NCBI RefSeq assembly: GCF_019263805.1
Contig: NZ_CP079195.1
Coordinates: forward strand, 1,777,001-1,841,000
Reading direction: 5' to 3'
DNA from: Polaribacter sp. NJDZ03
GTDB taxonomy: Bacteria; Bacteroidota; Bacteroidia; Flavobacteriales; Flavobacteriaceae
Length of the DNA stretch: 64,000 nucleotides
The position numbers and the translations under genes are program-made. Below the pieces are notes generated by a model, which was not told the DNA's origin, made no database searches, and saw nothing but the letters and a program-made list of their open reading frames with translations. Positions 26,029-34,214 of this stretch are shown here, in pieces (within the stretch, counting starts at the first letter, position 1; the number at the start of each line of letters is the position of its first letter).

Positions 26029-27232
26029 ATATCACCTCTTTCCTTAAAACTCTTAAAAGGTAAAATAGAATTAAAACGCCAAGAAAAGCAAATGCTGTAA
26101 CGAGTGTCCAAGTGGTTTCAAAACCAAATTTAGCCACCAATTGCATACCAACATTGTGACTGAAAATATGTGATAAAGAAAACGCAATACTATACAAAGC
26201 CATGTATTCTCCTTTATTTCCTTTTTCTGCTCTATCTATAGCAAAAGCATTCGAAAACGGAAAAGCAATCATTTCTCCTACAGACATTAATAAAATTCCG
26301 ATAATTAAAATACCCACCCAACCTGTTAAGTTTAAAATAATAAAACTAAAACCGACCAGAAAAAGACCTAAAGCAATTAATTTGACTTTAGATTTTTTTA
26401 AATCTTCTAACCATTTTATCAAAGGCATTTCGAGTAAGAAAATAAAAAGTCCGCTTAAGCCCATTAATAACCCAATTTCAAATTCTGATAAAAAGCGCTT
26501 ATCACTATAATATAAAGGTATTGTAGAAAAATATTGCATAAATACAAATCCGAAAATAAACATGGCAATAAAAAAGACCCAAAAAGCTTTGTCTTTATAT
26601 ACAGAAATTGGGTTTTCTACTTTTACTTCATCTTGTACTTTTGCTTTCTTAGGATGTAATACTTTTAGTAATAAAAAAGCTGCCAAGACACAAGTAATTC
26701 CATCCATCCAAAACAAGCCTGCATAACCAATTCCAGTAATTATTAAACCTCCAATAGCAGGACCTGCAGAAAAACCTAAATTAATAGCCAAACGAATTAA
26801 AGTTACAGAACGCGTTTTATTTTCTGGTTTACTATATGCGCTTAAAGCCACAAACATTGCGGGTCTAAAAGCATCTGCAACTAACATAACCGTAAAAATA
26901 CCAAAACAAAATTCGTTAAAAGTGGTTGCAAATTGCAGAAAAACAAATAGAATTCCTGTACCAAATAAACTGACCAACATTACTTTATAATAACCAACTA
27001 TGTCGGTCAACTTTCCCCCAATCCAAGTTCCTACAACAGAACCTAACCCAAAGAAAGACATGATCCATCCCACATCTATTAATGAAAAATGAAGGCTTTT
27101 TGTAAGATATAATGATAAAAAAGGAATGACCATTGTACCAGATCTGTTGATAAAAGTGATTAATGATAACCACCAAACTTCTGTAGAGAGTCCTCTAAAA
27201 GTGTCTATATAATTGTTGTAAAATTTTTTCAT
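26027..27232 (-). CDS. MFS transporter
   Basis: A 401-residue inner-membrane transporter with twelve predicted helices and a central cytoplasmic loop (HPKKAKVQDEVKVENP, about residues 193-208). The MFS signature between helices 2 and 3 is seen as GLGSVVGTWIGGKLTDIVGY, with a G-K-L-x-D core. The N-terminal half carries RSGTMVIPFLSLYL, as in drug/metabolite:H+ antiporters of the DHA1 type and some peptide transporters. The substrate is not predictable. It has no operon partner. An unusual terminator-like hairpin lies in its upstream region at 27258. Confidence 0.8.
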   Translation of the reverse strand: MKKFYNNYIDTFRGLSTEVWWLSLITFINRSGTMVIPFLSLYLTKSLHFSLIDVGWIMSFFGLGSVVGTWIGGKLTDIVGYYKVMLVSLFGTGILFVFLQFATTFNEFCFGIFTVMLVADAFRPAMFVALSAYSKPENKTRSVTLIRLAINLGFSAGPAIGGLIITGIGYAGLFWMDGITCVLAAFLLLKVLHPKKAKVQDEVKVENPISVYKDKAFWVFFIAMFIFGFVFMQYFSTIPLYYSDKRFLSEFEIGLLMGLSGLFIFLLEMPLIKWLEDLKKSKVKLIALGLFLVGFSFIILNLTGWVGILIIGILLMSVGEMIAFPFSNAFAIDRAEKGNKGEYMALYSIAFSLSHIFSHNVGMQLVAKFGFETTWTLVTAFAFLGVLILFYLLRVLRKEVI

Positions 27233-27257
27233 TTTAGTTTAGCTGATATGGTAAAAA

Positions 27258-27291
27258 TAAAAAAGTCCGACTGTGAAGTCGGACTTTTTTA
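27258..27291. terminator. Terminator-like hairpin in a divergent intergenic region
   Basis: AAGTCCGACT and AGTCGGACTT form a 10-bp stem flanked by A and T runs. Unlike the other terminators here it does not follow any gene: it sits 26 bases upstream of the MFS start codon, between divergent genes. Confidence 0.6.
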
Positions 27292-27439
27292 TTTGTTTTA
27301 TTTTATATTGATAATATCAAAACATATAAACAGACCGATATTCTCGCGTTTTACGCGATAACTTGGTAAGATATGTAATGACTCTGTTCATAATTAATTT
27401 ATTAATATGCCAAAGCTACATAAAATTATTTGAATGTTG

Positions 27440-27447
27440 TATTTTTG
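27440..27447 (+). promoter_or_regulatory. -7 promoter box of the DUF1684 gene
   Basis: TATTTTTG matches TAnnTTTG, 18 bases before the ATG at 27466. The rest of the upstream gap contains a short CTCGCGTTTTACGCGA hairpin near 27343. Confidence 0.5.
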
Positions 27448-27465
27448 ATTTGTAAATAAATTATA

Positions 27466-28092
27466 ATGAAAAAAATAGTAATTCTACTCTCTGTCACTTT
27501 TCTATTGATGTCTTGTAACTCACAAGGCAAACGCCCATTAATAGGTAAAACTATTTATCAACAAGAACTAAACGCGAGTTATAAAGATGCCTCAAAATCA
27601 CCTTTAAAAAAGAAAGATTTAAAAAAATTTAAAGGCTTAGATTTTTTTGATATTGACTCTACCTTTATTGTAACTTCAAAATTAGTTAGAACAGAAAATG
27701 CACCCACTTTTGAAATGGCAACCACTACAGACAGAAAGCCCTTGTACAAAGAATACGGGAAATTACATTTTACGTTGCAAGGAAAAAAATGTGAATTAAC
27801 CATTTATCAAAGTCAGGATGATTTAACTGATGAAAAATATAAAGACTATTTATTTTTACCTTTTACAGATGACACTTCTGGTGAAGAATCTTATGGTGGC
27901 GGGCGTTATATGGATGTAATGCTTACAGATATTACTGCAGAAAGTACGATAAGCTTAAATTTTAACAACACTTACAACCCTTATTGCGCTTATAACGAAA
28001 AGTATTCCTGCCCAATAACACCAAGAAAAAATCATTTAGATGTAGAAATAAAAGCAGGAATAAAGTCTTTTAAAAAGATACTAAGAAAATAA
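27466..28092 (+). CDS. DUF1684 family lipoprotein
   Basis: A 208-residue protein with lipoprotein signal MKKIVILLSVTFLLMSCNS (cysteine C17). The mature part matches DUF1684: FKGLDFFDIDSTFIVTSKLV, then KLHFTLQGKKCELTIYQ, LFLPFTDDTSGEESYGGGRY and FNNTYNPYCAYNEKYSCPITP, ending in LDVEIKAGIKSF. The ending NPYCAY...CP.TP..NHL is the most conserved part of this family. Function unknown. The gene reads from its own promoter and ends exactly where the convergent small membrane protein gene ends (28092/28093). Confidence 0.8.
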   Translation: MKKIVILLSVTFLLMSCNSQGKRPLIGKTIYQQELNASYKDASKSPLKKKDLKKFKGLDFFDIDSTFIVTSKLVRTENAPTFEMATTTDRKPLYKEYGKLHFTLQGKKCELTIYQSQDDLTDEKYKDYLFLPFTDDTSGEESYGGGRYMDVMLTDITAESTISLNFNNTYNPYCAYNEKYSCPITPRKNHLDVEIKAGIKSFKKILRK

Positions 28093-28341
28093 TTAAACCA
28101 TTTTTTTATTAGTCATATAAAAACCATAAACAGCACTAAAGACCACTTTAAAACCAAAAAAGTTTTTCCATTTGCCGTCTGTAAAATTGGTTTCTGCAAC
28201 TTTAGTAAAATCTCCAGAAAAAATATCGCTAAAACTAGCCATAAATAAGGAAACTAAAGTAACTATAATAAAGAAAGGTATTGCAACTCTTGCAAAATTA
28301 GACCAAAAAAGTGGTTGTTTTATTTTTTCTGAAAATGTCAT
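28093..28341 (-). CDS. Small membrane protein cotranscribed with the MazG-like gene
   Basis: The 82-residue protein has one strong membrane segment (FARVAIPFFIIVTLVSLFMA, about residues 16-35) and a weaker hydrophobic C-terminal part (FGFKVVFSAVYGFYMT). I do not recognise a family. Its ATG overlaps the stop of the MazG-like gene by one base (TAATG), so it is translated from the same transcript. Abutting 3' ends with the DUF1684 gene leave no room for a terminator between them. Confidence 0.55.
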   Translation of the reverse strand: MTFSEKIKQPLFWSNFARVAIPFFIIVTLVSLFMASFSDIFSGDFTKVAETNFTDGKWKNFFGFKVVFSAVYGFYMTNKKMV

Positions 28342-28667
28342 TATTTTAATTTTTGATTATTGTGATGACGATCGTGATCGCGTTTTGTTTTAATATCTAA
28401 TTTCTTTTCGAAAGCATCTTGCAAATCGATTCCTGTTTGGTTTGCCAAACACAAAACCACAAACATTACATCTGCTAATTCTTCTCCCAAATCTTTATTT
28501 TTATCAGATTCTTTTTCACTTTGCTCTCCATAGCGTCTTGCAATAATACGTGCAACTTCACCAACTTCTTCTGTTAATTGTGCCATGTTTGTTAACTCAT
28601 TAAAATAACGAACCCCATGAGCTTTAATCCAATCGTCTACTTGTTTTTGTGCGTTTTCTATGTTCAT
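28341..28667 (-). CDS. MazG-like nucleotide pyrophosphohydrolase
   Basis: A 108-residue all-alpha NTP pyrophosphohydrolase of the MazG/dUTPase-like superfamily. The metal-binding EExxE-12-ExxD pattern is seen as LTEEVGEVARIIARRYGEQS followed by DLGEELADVMFVVLCLANQT. Such single-domain enzymes hydrolyse non-canonical or excess (d)NTPs to monophosphates. It ends in a charged, histidine-rich tail (KRDHDRHHNNQK). It is the first gene of a two-gene unit with the small membrane protein. The substrate is not predictable. Confidence 0.85.
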   Translation of the reverse strand: MNIENAQKQVDDWIKAHGVRYFNELTNMAQLTEEVGEVARIIARRYGEQSEKESDKNKDLGEELADVMFVVLCLANQTGIDLQDAFEKKLDIKTKRDHDRHHNNQKLK

Positions 28668-28844
28668 TTTTTTGTGTTAAAAGATTGAAAAATTGTAAGA
28701 TTCAAAGATATTGATTCTAAAATTATTTAGTTTGTTTCTGAGGGTAAAAAAACGAACTTCAATTACCTCTAAAATTAATGATTTAAACAGACGTTATATT
28801 ATTTCAATTGTCAGCAATACGAAAAAAATTCCAAACATCTTTTT

Positions 28845-28867
28845 TTGTACAATATAAAATACAATAT
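28845..28867 (+). promoter_or_regulatory. Likely yefM-yoeB operator
   Basis: TTGTACAA at 28845-28852 is a perfect palindrome with core TGTACA, followed by TACAATAT at 28860-28867, which repeats TACAATAT at 28848-28855. The E. coli yefM operator is built from palindromes with a TGTACA core, so this is probably where the antitoxin and its complex bind. It ends one base before the antitoxin start codon. Confidence 0.6.
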
Positions 28868-28868
28868 T

Positions 28869-29123
28869 ATGCAAATAGCAAATGTTTCTGACTTTAGAAA
28901 AGATATTAAAAATAACTTAGACAGAGTAACAAAGAACTTTGAAACTTTATTTATAAATAGAGGAAAAGATTCTGGAATTGTAGTAATGTCATTACAAGAA
29001 TATAATTCTTTAATGGCTACAAATCACGAACTTTCTTCTCGAAAAAATGAATTGCTATTAGATGCGGCAATTGACAAACTAAAAAACGGAACGACTTTAA
29101 ATAAAGAGCTAATCGAAAATTAA
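28869..29123 (+). CDS. yefM: Type II antitoxin, Phd/YefM family
   Basis: An 84-residue antitoxin. The N-terminal DNA-binding and dimerisation part is MQIANVSDFRKDIKNNLDRV, followed by the hallmark GIVVMSLQEYNSLMAT. The acidic, disordered C-terminus that would wrap the toxin ends KNGTTLNKELIEN. The ATG at 28869 is chosen over an upstream one at 28845 because the latter begins inside the operator. The stop is one base before the toxin start, the usual coupled arrangement. It neutralises the downstream YoeB-like RNase and represses the pair. Confidence 0.9.
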   Translation: MQIANVSDFRKDIKNNLDRVTKNFETLFINRGKDSGIVVMSLQEYNSLMATNHELSSRKNELLLDAAIDKLKNGTTLNKELIEN

Positions 29124-29124
29124 A

Positions 29125-29382
29125 ATGAAGTATATATTTGTTGATGAGTCTTGGGAAGATTATTTATATTGGCAAAAAACCGATAAGAAAAAACTAAAAA
29201 AAATTAATGAACTTCTGAAAGAAATATCACGAAATCTATTTGACGGAATAAGTAAACCAGAACCGTTAAAACACAAATACGCTAGATTTTGGTCTAGGCG
29301 AATTGATAGTGAGCATAGACTGATTTACCAATATAACGAAAGCGAGATATTAATTGCGAAGTGCAGGTTTCACTACGATTAA
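29125..29382 (+). CDS. yoeB: YoeB-family mRNA interferase toxin
   Basis: An 85-residue RelE-superfamily toxin that cleaves ribosome-bound mRNA. It aligns without gaps to E. coli YoeB: ESWEDYLYWQKTDKKKLKKI, KPEPLKH, FWSRRIDSEHRLIYQY and CRFHY. The catalytic residues fall at the same numbers: E46, R65, H83 and Y84. All are intact, so the toxin should be active. The pair stands alone between the MazG unit and the convergent hydrolase, with no other mobile genes nearby. Confidence 0.93.
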   Translation: MKYIFVDESWEDYLYWQKTDKKKLKKINELLKEISRNLFDGISKPEPLKHKYARFWSRRIDSEHRLIYQYNESEILIAKCRFHYD

Positions 29383-29437
29383 AAAAATACTACTACCAAT
29401 AAAACTTAATGTAGTTATATTTTTACTTCCTTTTCAT

Positions 29438-30211
29438 TTACTTCAAAAACTCAGAAACTTCAGCATAAAAATCTTTCGGATTTTCAGCATGCAGCCAATG
29501 ACCTGCATTTTTAATTTCAATAATTTTAGAATTCGGAAAATGTGCTTCAATAATTGGTTCTTCGTCTTGTGTAATATAATCAGATTTTTCTCCTTTTAAA
29601 AATAACGTCTCTTTTTCGAAAACCGTAAAAGAAGGTAAACCTTCACCTATTTCCGGGTTATTTTCGGTTAGAGATTCTAAATTAAATCTATAACCTAATT
29701 GTCCTTTTTCTACCCAATAAACATTCTTTAATAAAAACTGACGCACTCCAAATTCTGGAATTAATTCTGCTAGTTTTTTATCAACCAAAGTCCTCGTATT
29801 TTGTACAGAGAAATCAATTGAATTTAAACCTGCTAAAATAGCATTATGATGTGGTTCATACATTCTTGGAGAAATATCAACAATAATTAATTTATCTACC
29901 AATTCTGGATACGTAACAGCAAACAACATCGCGGTTTTGCCGCCCATAGAATGGCCAATGATATTTACTTTTTCTAACTGGTAATGCTGAATATAATTAT
30001 GTAAATCCTCTACTAAAACCTCATAATTAAATTCATCTTCATGAAAACTACGTCCGTGATTTCTTTGGTCTATTAAATGAACTTCAAAGTCTTCAGAGAA
30101 CTGGTTTCCAATTGTTTTCCAGTTATCAGACATCCCGAAATAACCATGTAAAATTAATAATGGTTTTCCTTCTCCTTTTATGGTTGAATGTAATATTGGG
30201 TTTTTTGACAT
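29438..30211 (-). CDS. Alpha/beta hydrolase (YbfF-like esterase)
   Basis: The 257-residue protein is a cytosolic alpha/beta hydrolase. The oxyanion segment is LLILHGYFGMSDNW. The nucleophile is S88 in IIGHSMGGKTAM, the acid is expected in LFLKGEKSDYI, and the histidine is in NAGHWLHAENP near the C-terminus. The DQRNHGRS segment is typical of YbfF-type acyl esterases. The substrate is unknown. It lies just downstream of pdxJ on the same strand, 72 bp away, and may be cotranscribed with it, as is common in Flavobacteriaceae. Confidence 0.85.
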   Translation of the reverse strand: MSKNPILHSTIKGEGKPLLILHGYFGMSDNWKTIGNQFSEDFEVHLIDQRNHGRSFHEDEFNYEVLVEDLHNYIQHYQLEKVNIIGHSMGGKTAMLFAVTYPELVDKLIIVDISPRMYEPHHNAILAGLNSIDFSVQNTRTLVDKKLAELIPEFGVRQFLLKNVYWVEKGQLGYRFNLESLTENNPEIGEGLPSFTVFEKETLFLKGEKSDYITQDEEPIIEAHFPNSKIIEIKNAGHWLHAENPKDFYAEVSEFLK

Positions 30212-30283
30212 ATTTTATAATTTTTCTCGCAAAGGCGCAAAGAGTTTTGTTTGTTACTGTCACTTAGACTGAACACTGTAAAC

Positions 30284-30997
30284 TTATTTCAACCTGTGTA
30301 AATACATATTCACCACATTCTCTAAACCTAAATAAAGGCTTTCTGCAATAAGCGCGTGCCCAATAGAAACTTCTGACAAATTAGGAATATTCTCTTTAAA
30401 GAATTTAATGTTATCTAGGCTTAAATCATGTCCAGCATTAATACCTAAACCTAATTTATGAGCTAAAATAGCCGCTTCTGTATATGGCTTTATAGCATCA
30501 AAATTTCCTAAATCATATTGTGTTGCAAAATCTTCTGTATATAATTCAATTCTGTCTGCTCCTGTTTTTGCAGCTGCTTCAATTAGTTTTGCATCTGTAT
30601 CAATAAAAATAGAAGTTCTAATTCCGTTTTGTTGAAACTCTTTAATTACTTCTTGTAAAAAAGATTGATGTCTAATGGTATCCCAACCTGCATTAGAAGT
30701 AATTGCATTTAAAGCATCTGGCACCAAAGTAACTTGTGTTGGCTTAACTTCTAAAACCAAATCCATAAAAGACTGTATCGGGTTTCCTTCAATATTATAC
30801 TCGGTAGTAACAATATTTTTTAAATCTCTAGCATCTTGATAACGAATATGTCTTTCATCTGGTCTTGGGTGAATTGTTATTCCCTGAGCACCAAACGCTT
30901 CTATATCACTGGCAACTTTTAACAAATTAGGGACATTTCCTCCACGAGAATTTCTTAAAGTTGCTATTTTATTAATATTTACACTTAACTTTGTCAT
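30284..30997 (-). CDS. pdxJ: Pyridoxine 5'-phosphate synthase
   Basis: Final enzyme of the DXP-dependent vitamin B6 pathway; it condenses 1-deoxy-D-xylulose 5-phosphate with 3-amino-2-oxopropyl phosphate to make pyridoxine 5'-phosphate. The 237-residue TIM barrel carries [16 protein letters not shown] at the N-terminus, [29 protein letters not shown] and [14 protein letters not shown]. All are diagnostic. The start at 30997 is 18 bases from a TATATTTG promoter box. It is divergent from the CBS protein gene. Confidence 0.95.
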   Translation of the reverse strand: MTKLSVNINKIATLRNSRGGNVPNLLKVASDIEAFGAQGITIHPRPDERHIRYQDARDLKNIVTTEYNIEGNPIQSFMDLVLEVKPTQVTLVPDALNAITSNAGWDTIRHQSFLQEVIKEFQQNGIRTSIFIDTDAKLIEAAAKTGADRIELYTEDFATQYDLGNFDAIKPYTEAAILAHKLGLGINAGHDLSLDNIKFFKENIPNLSEVSIGHALIAESLYLGLENVVNMYLHRLK

Positions 30998-31014
30998 TGT
31001 CTAAAATTAGGCTG

Positions 31015-31022
31015 CAAATATA
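31015..31022 (-). promoter_or_regulatory. -7 promoter box of pdxJ
   Basis: On the minus strand this reads TATATTTG (TAnnTTTG), 17 bases before the pdxJ start codon, predicting a leader of roughly a dozen bases. Confidence 0.5.
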
Positions 31023-31057
31023 ATTTATTAAATCATTTTATCCTATATTCGTAAAGC

Positions 31058-31717
31058 ATGAATATGAACGACTACTTATTAGATCAAATAAAACCACTTC
31101 GCTTAAAAGACACTGTAAAAAGTGCTCAAAAAATGTTTAGTGACTATCATATAACACATTTCCCTGTTATTGAAAACAATAAATTATTAGGTTCTTTTGC
31201 TGAAGAAGATGTACAAACAATAGAAAATAATGAAGATGAATTAGTTGAACACGCACATTTATTAAATTCTTTTTTTGCTGATGAAAAAGCAACTGTTTTA
31301 GAACTATTAAAGATCTTTGCAGATAATGACACCAATATTATACCTGTTTTAAACGAAACTAAAGACTATATTGGTTATTTTGATTTGCGAGATGTCTTAG
31401 ATGTTTTTTCTACAAGTCCGTTTATGGTTGAAGAAAGCGAAACTTTAATTATAGAAAAATTAAGGAATGACTACTCTATGAGTCAGGTTGTACAAATTAT
31501 AGAAGCAAGTGGCGGCCAATTACTCGGTTTATACATATCAGAAAAAGATGTAGATAGTATACAAGTTACTATTAAGGTAGTTTCTGAAGAAATAAATGAA
31601 ATTATGCAAACTTTTAGAAGGTATGATTATAAAATTATATCTATGCATGAAAATGATATTTATTTAGAAGACTTAAAAAGTAGGTCTGAATATTTACAGA
31701 AATACTTAGAAATGTAA
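31058..31717 (+). CDS. CBS-domain protein
   Basis: A 219-residue cytosolic protein with a CBS pair: residues about 1-60 (LKDTVKSAQKMFSDYHITHF, PVIENNKLLG) and 75-135 (LELLKIFADNDTNIIPVLNE). The roughly 80-residue C-terminal part resembles an ACT-like domain (SMSQVVQIIEASGGQLLGLY). Such pairs sense adenine nucleotides, but no ligand can be assigned. It lies 36 bp upstream of the NAD kinase gene and probably heads the nadK-uppS-bamA-ompH run, an order that recurs in Flavobacteriaceae. ATG at 31058 or 31064 would both serve. Confidence 0.8.
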   Translation: MNMNDYLLDQIKPLRLKDTVKSAQKMFSDYHITHFPVIENNKLLGSFAEEDVQTIENNEDELVEHAHLLNSFFADEKATVLELLKIFADNDTNIIPVLNETKDYIGYFDLRDVLDVFSTSPFMVEESETLIIEKLRNDYSMSQVVQIIEASGGQLLGLYISEKDVDSIQVTIKVVSEEINEIMQTFRRYDYKIISMHENDIYLEDLKSRSEYLQKYLEM

Positions 31718-31753
31718 ACCTTTAAGAGGGCATTTACCAAAAAAAACAACGAA

Positions 31754-32653
31754 TTGAAGAAAGCAGCAATTTACGGTCAATCATACGCGATTACATCAGA
31801 AAAAGAAGTTAAAACATTAATACATGTTTTACAAAAAAATAAGATTGATTTTTATATTGAACATGGGTTTTACAACCTTTTAATTGAGCACAAAGTATTA
31901 GAAGATTCTTACAAATCATTTGATAACTTTAATGATTTAGACAATACTTTTGATATAATGCTTACGCTTGGTGGAGACGGTACCTTTTTACGTTCTGCAA
32001 CACATATTAGAGATTTAGACATTCCTATTTTAGGAATAAATACAGGTAGATTAGGTTTTTTAGCCATCGTTGCCAAAGATGTTATTGAAGAAAGTATAAA
32101 TCTGGTTTTAAAAGGAGAATACACTATACAAGAAAGAACTCTTTTATCTGTTAAAACAGAACCTAAAACAAAAGATTTTGAAGAGTTAAATTTTGCCTTA
32201 AATGAAGTAACCATAGCCAAAAAGAACACTACTTCTATGATTGGTGTAAAAACGTATTTAAACGAAGAATACCTTACCAATTACTGGGCAGATGGCTTAA
32301 TAATATCTACACCAACAGGTTCTACAGGTTATTCTTTAAGTTGCAACGGCCCTGTTATTTTACCAGACTCTAAAAACATAGTAATTACGCCAATTGCACC
32401 ACACAACTTAAATGCAAGACCTATAGTAATATCCGATGAAACTAAAATAGAATTAAAAGTAGATTCTAGAGAAAAAAGTTTCTTAATATCATTAGACTCT
32501 AGAGTAACTAGTGTACCAAACAATACTAAGATTTTTATAGAAAAAACTGACTTTACCATAAAGAGTATTTTACCAAAAAATCAATCTTTCTTAAAGACAT
32601 TAAGAAGTAAACTTTTGTGGGGAGAAGACATTAGAAACAAAACAAATGTTTAA
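31754..32653 (+). CDS. nadK: NAD kinase
   Basis: Phosphorylates NAD to NADP using ATP or polyphosphate. The 299-residue protein has the catalytic GGDGTFLR at 73-80, the NAD-binding LNEVTIAKK, WADGLIISTPTGSTGYSLSC (glycine-rich, with the diagnostic PTGSTGY), and the C-terminal IAPHNLNARPIV. No ATG gives a sensible N-terminus; TTG at 31754 begins KKAAIYGQSYAIT, which matches the family start directly. A non-ATG start may lower its expression. Confidence 0.93.
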   Translation: MKKAAIYGQSYAITSEKEVKTLIHVLQKNKIDFYIEHGFYNLLIEHKVLEDSYKSFDNFNDLDNTFDIMLTLGGDGTFLRSATHIRDLDIPILGINTGRLGFLAIVAKDVIEESINLVLKGEYTIQERTLLSVKTEPKTKDFEELNFALNEVTIAKKNTTSMIGVKTYLNEEYLTNYWADGLIISTPTGSTGYSLSCNGPVILPDSKNIVITPIAPHNLNARPIVISDETKIELKVDSREKSFLISLDSRVTSVPNNTKIFIEKTDFTIKSILPKNQSFLKTLRSKLLWGEDIRNKTNV

Positions 32654-32735
32654 CGTAGTGCTTACAATATTTGTTTAAAAAAGTTGTTATTCAAAAAAGA
32701 CTATATATTAACTTTATAAAGCAATTGGAATTTTC

Positions 32736-32743
32736 TATATTTG
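32736..32743 (+). promoter_or_regulatory. -7 promoter box of the DUF6089 gene
   Basis: TATATTTG (TAnnTTTG), 14 bases before the ATG at 32758. It suggests that the uppS-bamA-ompH run can be transcribed separately from nadK. Confidence 0.5.
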
Positions 32744-32757
32744 CCCACTATTTTATA

Positions 32758-33456
32758 ATGAAAAAAAGAATATTATTTTTTGTATTTGTAAGCTTCACCT
32801 CCATTTTCTTGGGGCAACTTCATGAAGTAGGCCTTACTATTGGAGGCACTAACTATGTTGGTGACATTGGTAGAAACTACTATTTCTACCCAAACAGACT
32901 AGCAGGAGGACTTACTTATAAATACAATTGGAATCCTAGAATTGCTTTAAGAGCAACTTACAGCCTTTTACCTATTACAGGAAATGATGCAGATGCAGAT
33001 ACAGGGTTTAGAAGAGATCGATTAGACGCTAGCGGAAAAACATACAAGTTTTCTAACAATATAAATGAATTAGCTGTTGGTATCGAATATAATTTCTATG
33101 AGTATGATTTATCTTCTTATGATAAAACTTGGACACCTTACCTAATCTTAGAATTAGCTGTTTTTAATCATACAAGCGTAAGTTCATACTTACCAACAGG
33201 AGGAATAAACGAATTTAAGAAGAAAACCTCTCTGGCTATTCCTTTTGGTTTTGGTTATAAGTCTAAATTATATGGTACTTTAGCATTTGCAATTGAAGCA
33301 AAATTTAGATATACTTTTGACGATGGTTTAGACTACCTTTCTAAAGATACACCAAATGTAATTTTAGACGGCACAGGTAACGATTGGTATATGTTTACAG
33401 GTGTTTCTTTAATATATACCTTTGGTAGACCTGCTTGTTATACAAACGGATTATAA
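32758..33456 (+). CDS. DUF6089-type outer-membrane beta-barrel protein
   Basis: A 232-residue exported protein with signal MKKRILFFVFVSFTSIFLGQ. It has an alternating aromatic pattern of a small beta barrel: VGLTIGGTNYVGDIGRNYYF, LAVGIEYNFYEYDL, WYMFTGVSLIYTFGRP. The N-terminal GGTNYVGDIG and terminal TFGRPACYTNGL fit the DUF6089 family, which in Flavobacteriaceae typically sits beside uppS and bamA as here. The ATG at 32758 is supported by the promoter at 32736 and the signal peptide. Seven bases separate it from uppS. The role is unknown; the context suggests envelope assembly. Confidence 0.8.
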   Translation: MKKRILFFVFVSFTSIFLGQLHEVGLTIGGTNYVGDIGRNYYFYPNRLAGGLTYKYNWNPRIALRATYSLLPITGNDADADTGFRRDRLDASGKTYKFSNNINELAVGIEYNFYEYDLSSYDKTWTPYLILELAVFNHTSVSSYLPTGGINEFKKKTSLAIPFGFGYKSKLYGTLAFAIEAKFRYTFDDGLDYLSKDTPNVILDGTGNDWYMFTGVSLIYTFGRPACYTNGL

Positions 33457-33463
33457 AAAAAAT

Positions 33464-34207
33464 ATGGATAAAAAATTACTAATCGACCTAGAAAGAACGC
33501 CAAAACATGTTGCTATTATAATGGATGGTAATGGCCGTTGGGCCAAGGGTAAAGGAATGAATAGAATTTTTGGCCATAGAAATGCACTAACAGCCGTTAG
33601 GGAATCTGTTAGCGCAGCTTCTCAAGTAAATATTGAGGCAATTACTCTTTATGCTTTTTCTACAGAAAACTGGAAACGACCTAAATTAGAAGTAGACGCT
33701 CTAATGAGTTTATTAATTAATTCTTTAAAAAAGGAATTACCCGGCTTCATGAAGAATGGAGTAAAAGTAAACGCAATTGGATCAATAGAAAGTCTACCTA
33801 AAAAAGCTCAAAAAGTTTTAGGCGATGTAATTTCTCAAACAAAAGACAACACAGATATTGTATTAACCTTTGCTCTTAGCTATGGTTCTAGAGAAGAAAT
33901 TGTTAATACTATTAAAAACATATCCAAAAAAGTTGTTAATAATGAGATAAATATCGAAGAAATTGATGAAAATACTATAAATAACCATTTATATACGTTT
34001 AATTTGCCCGACGTAGATTTAATGATAAGAACTAGTGGAGAACAACGCATTAGTAATTTCTTATTATGGCAAATGGCATACGCCGAATTATATTTTACAG
34101 ATATACTTTGGCCAGACTTTAGAGAAGAGCATTTTTACGATGCTATCATAGATTATCAGAATAGAGAACGAAGATTTGGAAAAACAAGCGAACAAATTAC
34201 AGAATAA
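33464..34207 (+). CDS. uppS: Isoprenyl transferase (undecaprenyl diphosphate synthase)
   Basis: Makes undecaprenyl diphosphate, the lipid carrier for peptidoglycan and polysaccharide building blocks, by adding isoprene units to farnesyl diphosphate. The 247-residue cis-prenyltransferase has the catalytic D21 in VAIIMDGNGRWAKGKG, then FGHRNAL, LYAFSTENWKRP, FALSYGSREE and DLMIRTSGEQRISNFLLWQM. The start at 33464 (MDKKLLIDLE) is preferred to an upstream ATG at 33422 that lies inside the DUF6089 gene. It is followed by bamA after 7 bp. Confidence 0.95.
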   Translation: MDKKLLIDLERTPKHVAIIMDGNGRWAKGKGMNRIFGHRNALTAVRESVSAASQVNIEAITLYAFSTENWKRPKLEVDALMSLLINSLKKELPGFMKNGVKVNAIGSIESLPKKAQKVLGDVISQTKDNTDIVLTFALSYGSREEIVNTIKNISKKVVNNEINIEEIDENTINNHLYTFNLPDVDLMIRTSGEQRISNFLLWQMAYAELYFTDILWPDFREEHFYDAIIDYQNRERRFGKTSEQITE

Positions 34208-34214
34208 ATTTTTT

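Noticed and set aside
32671..32757. Upstream extension of the DUF6089 gene
   Set aside because: It would bury the signal peptide and crosses a TAnnTTTG promoter box.
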